This document shows positions 1 through 10,120 of a DNA stretch of 64,000 bases, one piece after another. Both the position numbers and the translations under genes were made by a program. The notes beneath the pieces were generated by a model, which saw only the letters and a program-made list of their open reading frames with translations, was not told the origin of the DNA and made no database searches. This stretch comes from Austropuccinia psidii. Lineage: Eukaryota; Basidiomycota; Pucciniomycetes; Pucciniales; Sphaerophragmiaceae. The first letter of the stretch is position 1, and each line of letters begins with the position of its first letter. The stretch is from positions 56,315,437 through 56,379,436 of the forward strand of contig JALGQZ010000001.1 of assembly GCA_023105745.1 (NCBI GenBank), written 5' to 3'.

Positions 1-383
1 TAGAAAAATAAATTTATCTAGAGATAAATGCAATTAACTTTGGTTGTGTTTACTTTCTCTTATGACAATAAAAATCAATTTTTTGGGGGAATTTTTTTAA
101 AAATAGGCCAAAAAAGTGTTTAGAAAATTTTTGAGTATTTATTTTAAAGCCTGAAATATAAATTTCCTGGGTAATGGGTTTTTGAAAACCATAAACAGTT
201 TATTTGAATCTCAAACAGCTCAACTATAGAGATGCAATCCTATTGGAAGGTTATAATTCTGGTTTTCCCTGTTATATCATTGCAGTGAGGACATTACAAT
301 AGATAGACTTAAACCAGAAAAAGTAGCCTACTGGTCTTTATTCATTTGGAAAAAAAGCTTAGCTTTGCCTAATGAAAGGTGTG
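1..383. other. Unclassified AT-rich left edge
   Basis: No open frame or repeat end can be supported here. The segment stops where the first family G LTR begins, so it is either the flank of that insertion or part of an older element cut by the window edge. Confidence 0.4.
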
Positions 384-2143
384 TGTGAGCCTTTTAGGTA
401 TGACCATGTATCCAAAAAGTTCACAAAACAACTTTACAAGGCTTATTTTAATAATAAAAGCTAAAATTATAAACTTAAAATAAGTAAAAATTACATAAGA
501 AGGAATAAAGTCTTGATTATATTGAAAAAAATGGGTAAAAGTTTGGAATTAATTACAACATTGGATTCCCCATAAAAAACTACATTTGTGACATTTTTAT
601 TTCCTATCTGGAAAATCAATACTGACTGAGATAACCTGGATATATGCACTTTCATGATCAGTGCATGTAGTCATGGTTTTTAGCTCAAATATTTTGAATT
701 AAACATTGTAGAGAGTCAATTTAATAAAGGAGCTACCATGAAATAACTGTAAGAATAAATATATAAACTTTATTTGGAAAGTTATAGGGGGATATTGGGA
801 AAAATAGCAATAGCTGTTGACCAATTAAAATTATAAGTGGTCCAAACTTAAAAAAAGTAGATATTCAGACTCTAATATCTCAAAAATGAATAATTACATG
901 ATTTTTATTATGATATTCAATGTATAACCCCTTGAAATCATGGTTTGAAGCCTAAAATAGTAAATTTCAACAGAAAAGATGGATTACAAGGAAAATAATC
1001 AAAAATAGAGTTTTGATGATATAATGGAGTACTCTTAAAATCTTGGTGGAGATATTACTAGCTATCAGAATTTACTTCCTGAATCTCTGTAGCCTGAATA
1101 AATTATCATCTATTAAGGATTAAAGTTCAGGCTTAAAAATGATCATTTCTGATCAATAACTTTAACCTTATTCTAAGTTCACAAGTCAAAGAAAAAAAAT
1201 GAAACTGGTGGATATTGGTTTTTTATGATTCAGACTACTACAGTCCACAATTTTTTTTCCCAAGCTTATGATGCCATAAAATTAGAGTTATAGTGATAAC
1301 TCTAAAAAATGGCACAACCATGAGATAAAAAGGTTTAATTATGATGTAATCATTACCAAAACATAAAAAATTGATAAATTACAGTGGATAAAATCAGTAC
1401 ACTTCTGATAGAAGGAGGGATATTCACTATAAAAGGACCTCTTCTTCCTCTGTCCCCCTGAGATGAATCAAATACAATAAAAAAATTAGTGAAAGGCAAA
1501 TTACTTTATTCTCTAATACAAAAAATCTTATATTATTAAAGAACAAAGTTGTATCTTATAGTAATCACTATTTCTTATGTTATTAAATAAATTTTTATTT
1601 TAATTTGTTAAGTTATCCTCAAAATCTCTGAGTCCATGAAATAATAGTAAAATTTGTAATGATCTCTATTGTTTATTGTAAATCCAATTTGAATGAGTTT
1701 TATTTATATTCTTAGGCATAAATTTAATAAAAGTTATTATATTAAGTGTTAAAGGTATGTTTTTTCTGTTATTATAATATTTTTTTCTATATTAATATTT
1801 TTAATAATTCTATTATTCATATAAATAGTATTTATATTGATACATGACTTTAATATTAGTCATATTATTTTATGAAATTGTTATTCATTATTAAATAACA
1901 GTTTTTCATGAATTCATTATTTGTTTGTAACAATAATAAATTGCCATATATATATCAATTATCAAATATTAATAAATTTGTTTTATTTTTCTAAATAATA
2001 TAAATATTTTACACCATACTTATAATAATTGTTTCTTATTACGATTATTTTTAATCTTATTATTCTTTAAAATTAGGAAACTCAGAGTAAAATAAGTAAA
2101 ATATTGGGAATTTTTACTTGTTGTTTCATAGGCAAACATTAAA
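384..2143 (+). mobile_element. Family G long LTR, copy 1 (5' LTR of element G0)
   Basis: It begins TGTGAGCC and aligns by eye along its length with three other copies (2944-4937, 7741-9655, 30339-32991): the shared opening block, the GACCA...TGGTCC hairpin near 817, the TTAGAGTTAT palindrome at 1282-1305, a TATA box near 1431, and a closing block near 2110-2143. It is followed at once by TTTGGGGGCCTGGCC, the primer-site-like block also found after the G1 and G2 5' LTRs, so it is a 5' LTR with gag sequence following. It is shorter than copy 2 (about 1.76 against 1.99 kb) and clearly diverged, so it is old. Confidence 0.8.
1282..1305. promoter_or_regulatory. Conserved palindrome in family G LTR, copy 1
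   Basis: TTAGAGTTAT, four bases AGTG, then ATAACTCTAA: a perfect 10-base inverted repeat upstream of the TATA box. It is found at the same place in all four family G LTRs, which suggests a protein site or RNA hairpin; its function is unknown. Confidence 0.55.
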
Positions 2144-2943
2144 TTTGGGGGCCTGGCCATTATATTTACTTGAAAGACCTTGTCAAATAATTGTAATTGG
2201 GCTTATCCAATAGTAAGTTATATTTAAAATCATAATATTATATAATAAATCTATATTTCTGGATTTTGAAAGCTATTGAGGCATTTGGAAAGTAATTTTA
2301 CTGCCTTAAACATGGGTTTTCACATGACTTGCAAGCCCTTTCTTTGAGTGATGATAGTAATTAAAAACATAGATTTATATCATAATTTAATTAAAAAGGA
2401 TTATATTATTTTTCATTATTAATAAATAAAAAAAGAAAATAAAAAGAAAAAACATTTCTTTTACTTCTTCTACTTATTTCTATTATAAAAAGATGTAAAA
2501 AAGCAATTTTCATGTGGAAATTTCCATGTATTTTCAAAAGTACACTTTTAGAAAAGGACATATATTCATTTGTATTTTTTAGTTCTTAAACATAGACCAT
2601 TGGAGGAAAATCAAACCACTGTTGAAATATTGGTAGAATGAACTTGCCAAAGTTCTCCAACACCAGTTACTAATAAGAAAAGAGAAGCGGAGAAATTAGT
2701 TTTTCCAGGACCCACCATTAATAACTCTTAAGGTGAGAACCTCTCTTAAAATTCCATAAAAAGATTTTTTTATTATTTTTCTGACTTAGTTTCTAAAAAT
2801 TACCACTAGAAGAGGTTCTCAATACTCCATCCAATCAAATGAAGGTGGACTCAAAAGTAGAAATTATCCCACAAAAGGCAAAAATTCCCTGTGAAATGAA
2901 GTCCACATTAGGAAGTGACATATTGAAAAGGCAAGTCCCTGAA
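2144..2943 (+). pseudogene. G0 gag 5' exons, decayed
   Basis: This is the leader and first gag exons of G0. A donor (GTAAGT at 2213, preceded by A) and an acceptor AG at 2581-2582 bound a first intron. The next exon, about 2583-2732, matches G1 10121-10270 but carries stops. A second intron runs from a GTGAGA donor at 2733 to a cluster of acceptors in CTAGAAGAGG (2807-2815), the same cluster as in G1. The following exon is cut at the codons for RQVPE by the solo LTR at 2944 and resumes at 4938. Several in-frame stops make it non-functional. Confidence 0.65.
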
Positions 2944-3979
2944 TGTGAGCCTTTGAGATATGACCACATATCCAAAAAGGTCACAGCAAAATTTCTGTAA
3001 TAATTATCTTAAAAACTAGTAAAAATACCATAAATAAGTACAAAATCTGAATTAACTCATAATATAATGAAGGAAAATGTGAAATATATTACACCATTAT
3101 ATTCCTAATGGTAAAATACACATATGTTATTTTTATGGCATATCTGAAAAGTCAATAATTACTGAAGTATAAGTAATAATATCTTAAAAAAGGTACAAAA
3201 CCTTGTTTATCTCAGGGACCAATGAAGCAACATGTAAAATGAATTTTATCATTGGATTCTTCATAAAAATATACACATGAAACAATCATAAAGCTAATCT
3301 CTAAAACCAATACTTAAAGAATTAAGCTGAATATATGCACTTTTTTGGTCAACACATATATTCATGGTTTTTAGCTAATATCTCTTGAAATATACAAGAT
3401 AGAGAGATAAGCCAAAAATAAAATCACCATTTAATTACTGTAAGAATACAGATATGAGCTTTACTTCACAGGCTATAAACAAGGTTAAAGCTTGTAATGG
3501 ATTATTGAATAAAATCAATAGAGCTGTTGACCACATTGTTGTAAAAGTGGTCCAAACTTAAAAATAAGTAGACAGTTGAATTCTAATACTTCATTCGTGA
3601 ATAATGATGTAGTTTTTATTACAATATTCAAGGTATAACCCCTTGAAATCATGGTTTGAAGTTTAAACTATTAAATTTCAACAAAAAAGATGAGTTACAA
3701 GAAAGATCATCAAAAAAAGAGTTTTGATGATGTAATGAAATGCTCTTGGAAGTTTAATAATGACATGCCAAGCTATCAGAATCCACTCTCAGAATGGCTT
3801 TAGCATGTATAAATTTAAATTTATTAATGATCAAAGTTTAAGCTTAAATTTGATCATTTAAGATCACTCACTGTAATCTTATTTTAAGTTTAAAAGTCAT
3901 ATAAGTGATAAAACTGGTGAATAATATTAATATGATCCACGAAGTTTAGGCTTCTGCCAAGCCTATGATTTCATCAAAC

Positions 3980-4003
3980 TTAGAGTTATAGTGATAACTC
4001 TAA
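3980..4003. promoter_or_regulatory. Conserved palindrome in family G LTR, copy 2
   Basis: Same perfect 10-4-10 inverted repeat as at 1282-1305, about 140 bases upstream of the TATA box. Confidence 0.55.
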
Positions 4004-4705
4004 AGAATGGCGTAATTATGAGGTAAGATGGTTTGATCATGATGTAATAATCACTAAACCTTAAAATATTGAAAAATTCTGGTAGAAAGCATCAATAAAC
4101 GTCTACTAGAAGCCTTCTGGACTCTAGAAAGGAGGTATTTACTATAAATAGAGCTCTTTTTGCTCTATTTTCCCCTCAGACGCTTACAAAACACTAAAAA
4201 ATTAAAACAAAAAGGTAATTTCTTTATTCTTCATAAATAAAATTCTTATATTATTAAAGATGAAAGATCATCCTTATTATAATCATCATTCTTGACATGA
4301 TTACTTCAATTATTTAACTGTTTGGTTCAAAATTCTCTTAAAAACCTCAAATCCATGTAAAATCAAGATAAATTGTAACTTCTCTTCAATTTCATTGTAA
4401 ATACAATTTGAATAAGTTGTATTTATATTATTTGGCGTAAGACCATTCAAAATTATTATATGAAGTGTTAAAAGTAAGTTATTTCTTCTTATTATAATGA
4501 TTTTTCTCTCTATTATTACTTTAATAATTCTTCAATTAATATAAATAGTATTTATATTAATTTACAGCTTTAATATTAGTAATATTACTGTTATTAATAC
4601 TTTTCTATTAATAAAAAACCAATTTTTTACGCCTTTACTATTTTTTGGTAACAAGAATAATGTGCTTTTAAATATATTAATCATCTTATATTAATATATT
4701 TATTT

Positions 4706-4776
4706 ATTATATTATTTTTTTTATAATATAAATTATATTATTATATTATTTTTTTTATAATATAAATTATATTATT
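4706..4776. repeat. Two tandem 34 bp AT-only units
   Basis: A 31-base A/T motif centred on a run of eight T is repeated after 34 bases within the 3' third of the solo LTR. The other family G LTRs have a single copy, so this is a local slippage duplication. Confidence 0.7.
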
Positions 4777-4937
4777 ATATTTATTCAATAATATAGTTAT
4801 TTTTACGCCATAATTATAATAATTCTTTATTATTATAATTATTTTTTATCTTATTTATTTTATTTATAAGGACCTTAATAGTACAATAAGTAAAATATTA
4901 GTAATTTTTACTTATTGTTTCATAGTCAAACCTTACA

Positions 4938-5487
4938 CTGAAATGCTCATTATCTCAGAACCAGGATTAGAACTAGGTATGGGCCATTAAAACAGAGACA
5001 AAAAATATTAAGAAGGCTAAGATAGAAATCTACATGAGCCAGTACAAGCAGTATTACACAGTATACAAAGACAAAGATTGGGAAATGCTGCCACAAATCC
5101 ACCAAGGAGTAATAAACTGCTGGCACATCCTCAAAACGTTCCTGAAGGAGGAGGAAATAGTGAAATGCTCCAATGGATGGAATCCACTATCAACCAAACC
5201 TAAAATCAGAAAGAACAAGCATTTTAACAAAAAAAAGGAGGCAAGAAAGGAAGAAGGTACAGTAACTTCTACCAGCAAGCCACAAGCCAACCAGACTCCC
5301 CAAGAAGGCAAGAAGAACAAGAAAAAGAACTGGAAGAAACCATATTCTCCCAGTTACAGGATCCCAAGAATCCAAAAAGATTCCTTGGAAAATGTCTTTA
5401 GAATGGTCAGAACCTTGATTTTATTCAGGGACAAGGAGGAGGAAAGAATGAGACAGCCATCTTTCACAAATAAATAGCTTTGTCTCC
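4938..5487 (+). pseudogene. G0 gag, continuation after the solo LTR
   Basis: This continues the gag exon interrupted at 2943: the Gag frame resumes with a block like MLIISEPGLEL, matching G1 near 10500. In the Gag frame there are stops (for example at the end of the first line and near 5205). In a different frame a 147-codon ORF is open (see 5034-5477). The similarity to G1 ends near 5487, where an unrelated insert begins. Confidence 0.7.
5034..5477 (+). CDS. Protein X of family G (frame overlapping gag), G0 copy
   Basis: A 147-codon ORF starting at a real ATG and ending in TAA. It lies in a frame other than Gag and aligns well with the ORF at 10617-10994 in G1: YTVYKDK-WEMLPQIHQGV, then WHILK-FLKEE, a lysine/proline/serine-rich basic middle, then a C-terminal helix rich in M, L and charged residues. 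The composition is that of an ordinary helical then basic protein, unlike the arginine/proline/serine-rich peptide read in the Gag frame. The Gag frame has stops here while this one is open. No known domain is recognised. It could be a chance open frame in a decayed element; the parallel ORF in the unrelated-looking G2 element (46961-47653) argues otherwise. Confidence 0.45.
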   Translation: MSQYKQYYTVYKDKDWEMLPQIHQGVINCWHILKTFLKEEEIVKCSNGWNPLSTKPKIRKNKHFNKKKEARKEEGTVTSTSKPQANQTPQEGKKNKKKNWKKPYSPSYRIPRIQKDSLENVFRMVRTLILFRDKEEERMRQPSFTNK

Positions 5488-7430
5488 TCATATTGTAAGA
5501 TTTGTCTATGAAGATCTTGATAATATAGCTCTTAATAAAGAGTACTGTGACTTTTCTTGCGAAATATAATAAAAAGAGCTTATTATACACACAAATAAAT
5601 AATTAATTTATTAATTATTTCTTTCACTTGATATATGACACTAGTAATTATAAAAGTGAGCAGTAATTGTCTACTAGAATCAATTACAAGAAGTATTACT
5701 AATAAAACTTATTAAAAAAATATGAAATTATTTTAATGTGTAGTTATCTTTTGAAAGAAAAAGTATAAAGATTATTCTTGGAGAAAACTATAAATAGAAA
5801 AAAACTTCAAAAATTAAGTAAAAATACTCACTAATACTCCAATAATACCTTGGAAATAATTGATAGAGTGATTTTACAGATTAATTGTGGATTCAAAGGA
5901 TCAAAATGGAGTTATAGCAGTAATACATCAATCAAACAGCTTTATAGCTGTTTTGAATATTTATTTAAGTGATTAATTTGAAAGGTTTTGAAGTACTTAA
6001 GAAAAGATTTTCACTAATACTTGCCTGTTGGTCCCTAAAGATATGATTGAATAATAAGATGATTTTGGAAAAAACAGCAAGAGAAGGCCTCTTTTAAGTA
6101 AATAACACCTTGCAGAGGAATTCCATGAAGAAAACTGAAAAACAATGAGTGAGGAAACTGTTATACTCTTTTTATTATTTGTTACACCACTTTTTGTCAT
6201 GTAAGATTACCATAATTACTTAATGAAGTCATTTTATGTGACTACCAACTCATTTATGGTTAATGAATAAAGGAGTAAAAAACTTCAATCTTCTTTTATT
6301 TATGAATAAAAATTAATTTCTCAAAGCTATCAATTTTTTTTGAAATTTAATCACAGATTGTTTTTTCTGTGATTTTGGAAGATTTGGTGTTTCTTGTGGA
6401 ATCATCAAAAATGGACTGTAAGCAAAACTTTCAATTTGAATTATGAAGTCATAATTATTTTTAGCTATTATATATATTATCGCTTTCTAACTTGGTCCTG
6501 AAAGCTTCAGAATCATTTGTCAAAAACTGTATTTTTAATGAATGTTTGAGGTTTTTGCCTTATTTCTATGTAGAAAAGCAAATAGCACAGAAATGGCTGG
6601 TTGCCATTAGGTAAATGCAGGGATACTAGTACCAAAAGGGGTTTAATTACACTTTAAATGTCTATCAATGGACAATCATTCATAATTGACATGTTTACAG
6701 GAGTCAGAGCTTCTCATTTCCTCCTTGTCATGTCAAAATAGCAGCTTATTTACTATTTTCTTGTGATTTAATGGGACTTTAACTTGCTTACCAAGTTCCA
6801 AAAATGTTTTTGTATAATAGTTGGTCCATGATAAGCCATTTATCCAAGATTTAGAGATCTTCAAACCTCAGAGTCCTCAGAAGCTGGTTACCCTGGCTCT
6901 CTTTGAGGTCTTTTGTCCCCTCAACTATTTTCATGTCAATAATAGTGATTCAGGCTACAAGACTGAGATACACTGTAGGTGTATCAAACCTTTATGTACA
7001 AATAAAGTGATAAAAAGTTCCAAAAACATGCATCAGACTATTATTGGTGTATATAAAACATGTGATCTCTCACATTTCCATTATTTTGGCATTATATTGA
7101 GAAAAAGAACAGATTTCACAATCATTGTATAGGGTCTTGTTGATGTGGTGTCAGAGTATTTTCCATATTACCACCTCAAAGAGTTAATCTAGGCTTATTA
7201 ACCCTATGGAGCTACCCTGGATGAATTCCTGTGTCAAATCCAAATCTGGCCTTAAATCCATGGATTTACTTACTCACAGAAAAGTTATTTGCCCTTTTTA
7301 GAATAAAAACTAATGAATTTTGAATACATGCATTACTTATAGGTTCTGCTTAGTTCAGAATATGTTTTAATATTAATTGTGGCCTATTTGGGTATGTGAA
7401 ATCCACCTCAAGGCTTTTAGATTCTGTAAT
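5488..7430. other. Unclassified 1.9 kb insert inside G0 gag
   Basis: Gag similarity to G1 stops near 5487 and resumes near 7431, so this block was inserted or joined. No TG...CA ends, inverted repeats, poly(A) tail or domain are visible. A TGTAA at both junctions (near 5494 and 7417) may be the target duplication but is weak. The longest open frame, 6821-7132 plus, 103 codons, contains two cysteines and several histidines but matches nothing I know. I cannot say which class of element this is. Confidence 0.35.
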
Positions 7431-7740
7431 TAATTGAAAAAAATTGAAAGTAGTATCATACCCTCAAAAAACATTAAATATAGTTTATCATGACTAAAAT
7501 GAATAGATAGTATAATATTATCTTTAACACAAATTGTTATACATAATAAAAAAGAAATAGACAAGAGTAAATTTATGATTGAAAATAACAAACCAAAAAA
7601 TTTGATTGAAAATAATCAAAAATTAATACAAGGACAACAAGAGTTGTATGAATAAATAAAAGATATCAAAGAAAAAAATTTGAAGATCAATTATGACCAA
7701 ATGATTGATAACTTGACAGAAAAATTGAACAAATTGTCCA
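7431..7740 (+). pseudogene. G0 gag, coiled-coil fragment
   Basis: It matches G1 11075-11360 closely in DNA, covering the asparagine/lysine-rich stretch with motifs such as NNQKLIQGQQELYE and NLTEKLNKLS. Frames are broken by stops. It is cut at 7740 by the 5' LTR of G1, and its continuation does not appear after G1's 3' LTR at 32991. Confidence 0.65.
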
Positions 7741-9655
7741 TGTGAGCCTTTGAGATATAATTACATATCCAAAAAGGTCACAAAGAAATTTTTCAATAAT
7801 AATTTCTTTTAAACAATTATCTTAAATAAGTAAAAATGCCATGAAAAGGCATAAATGCTTAATTAACTTAGAATATGCTGAACAAAATGCTAAATAAGCT
7901 ACACCATTATATTCCTAATGATAAAACACACACATGTCATTTTTATGGCATATCTGTATAGTCAATACCTAATGAGTAATAAGTAAAAATGCCATAAAAA
8001 GACATAAACTCTTATTTATATCAGAAGACAATGAAACAAAATGTGAAAAAATTGCACCATTGGATTACCCATAAAAAAATTTCATGTCATATCCCTAAAG
8101 TTAATACTTGAGGAATTAAGCTGAATATATGCGTTTTTATGATCAGTGCATACATTCATGGTTTTTAGCTAATATCTCCTGAAATATACATGATCAAGAG
8201 TCAAACCAAAGACGATGTTAGCACTTAATTGCTATAAGGATACAGATATGAACTTTATTTGACAATTTACAAACAAGGTTATAACTTGTAAGAGTTTATT
8301 GAACAAAATTTCTAGAGCTGTTGACCACTTTGCTCTGAAAGTGGTCCAAACTTGGATCAAAGTGGATATTCAGGCCCTACTAGTTCATAAGTTAATAATG
8401 ATGTAATTTTTATCATAATATTCAAGGTAAAACCCACAGAAATCATGGTTTGAAGTTTAAAATAGTAAATTTTCACAGAAAGGATGAGTTACAAGAAAAA
8501 TCATCAAAAATAGAGTTTTGATTATGTAATAAAATTCTCTTGGAAGTTTAATAAGCACATTCCAAGCTATCAGAATTCACTCTCTGAATGGCTTTAGAGT
8601 TTCTAAATTAAAGGTTATTAATGATCAAAGCTTAAGCTTAAAATTGATCATTTATGATCATTCACTGTAATCTTATTCTAAGTTTAATACTCATATAAGT
8701 GATACAAATGGTGAATACTATGATACTATAATTAATACTAATAAAATCCACAAAGTTTAGGCTTCTTCCAAGCCAATGATTTCATTAAAATTAGAGTTAT
8801 AGTCATAACTCTAAATAATGGCATAATAATGAGATAAGAGGGTTTAATAATGATGTAGTCATCACCAAACCTTAAGATAATGATAAATTCCAGTGGATAC
8901 CGTCAGTAGAAGTCTACTAAAAGGCTTTTGGACTCTAAAAGGGTGGAGTTTAACATAAATGGAGCTCTTTTTACTCTATTTCCCCCTCAGATGCATCAAA
9001 ACCAATAAAAAACTAAACAAAAAGGTAAAATCTTTATTCTTTATATATAAATATTCTATCTTATCAAAGGCCAAAAATAATCTTTATTATACTTATCAAT
9101 ATTGAAATGATTGCTCCAATTTTTCAAATTTTTTGTTTAATTTCTCCAAAAATCCTATTTTCCACATAAAATTAAGAATATTTGTAAGTTCTACTATTTT
9201 TCTGTGAATACAATTTAAATAAATTGTATTTAAATTTTCTGGTGTAAAAGCCCTCAAAATTACTATATTAAGTGTTAAAAGTAGGTTATTTTCTATTTCT
9301 ATAATAATTTCTCTCTATTATTATTCCTAATAATTTCATTATTAATATGAATAGTATTTATATTAATATATAGCTTTAATATTGCTAATATTATTGTTAT
9401 TGAATTTTATTTATTCTTTTATTATTTGTTTTCAACAATAATAAAGAGTTTCAATATATTAGTATATTTATCTTTACTATATTATTCTTTCATAATATAA
9501 ATTATATCATTATATTTATTTAATAATATAATTATAATGATTATTCATTAATATAATTATCCTTTATCTCAGTTGTTAGTTTTATCAGGACATTAATAGT
9601 ACAACAAGTTAAATATTGGTAATATTCACTTATTGTTTCATAGTCAAACCTTCCA
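7741..9655 (+). mobile_element. G1 5' LTR (family G)
   Basis: It begins TGTGAGCC and ends CCTTCCA before the TTTTGGAGCCTGGC primer-site-like block. It shares the family G blocks in order: the GACCACTTT hairpin near 8322, the TTAGAGTTAT palindrome at 8791, a TATA-like ATAAATGGAGCTC near 8955, and the closing block near 9600. The opposite LTR is at 30339-32991. The 5 bp before it (GTCCA) is not repeated after the 3' LTR, so the two LTRs may come from different insertions joined by recombination. Confidence 0.8.
8791..8814. promoter_or_regulatory. Conserved palindrome in family G LTR, copy 3
   Basis: TTAGAGTTAT, AGTC, ATAACTCTAA. The stem is unchanged and only one loop base differs from copies 1 and 2. 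Confidence 0.55.
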
Positions 9656-10120
9656 TTTTGGAGCCTGGCTATGTAATTTACTTAAAAAGACCTTTAAAAA
9701 AGATTTGAATTGGGCTTATCCCATGATAAGTTATATTTATAATTATAGAATTATATAATAATTTTTTATTCATTGATTGTAAAAGCTATTGAGGCATTTG
9801 GAAAGCAATTGTACTGTCTTACACATGGGTTTTCACATCCTTAGACTTGCAAGAACTTTATTTAAGTGAATCTAGTGATTAAAAGAGATATTTCTAAATT
9901 AAAAATAAAATTATATTATAATTCAATTTTAAAAGAATCATCTTTGTTTTCATTTTCTTAGTTCAAAATAAAAAATCAAAATATAAAAAACCCATAAAAA
10001 AACATTATTTTTATTCATTTTTATCCATTTCATTTGGAAAAGCAATTTTCACATCAAAATTTCCATATCTTATGAAAATAACCATTTTACTAAAAAGACT
10101 CATATTTTTGTCTTTCTTAG
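9656..10120 (+). other. G1 leader and first intron with a dead donor
   Basis: After the LTR comes TTTTGGAGCCTGGC (the likely primer site region). Where G0 has the donor A|GTAAGT (2212-2218), G1 reads ATAAGT (near 9725), a G to A change that removes the donor. The intron would end at CTTTCTTAG (AG at 10119-10120). The exon then begins TG, so a spliced ATG would be made from A|TG as in G2. Confidence 0.45.

Larger units (their letters stand above)
2944..4937 (+). mobile_element. Solo LTR of family G inserted in G0 gag
   Basis: It begins TGTGAGCC and ends CCTTACA (TG...CA). The flanks are an exact 5 bp duplication CTGAA (2939-2943 and 4938-4942), and gag reads straight across once the LTR is removed, so the boundaries are certain. 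No internal sequence remains: a full element recombined between its LTRs. A TATA box TATAAATA sits at 4143-4150, followed by a purine/pyrimidine inverted repeat (AAATAGAG...CTCTATTT) around the expected transcription start. Confidence 0.92.

Noticed and set aside
5488..7430. DNA transposon or LINE
   Set aside because: No inverted repeats, transposase or reverse transcriptase motifs, or poly(A) tail seen.
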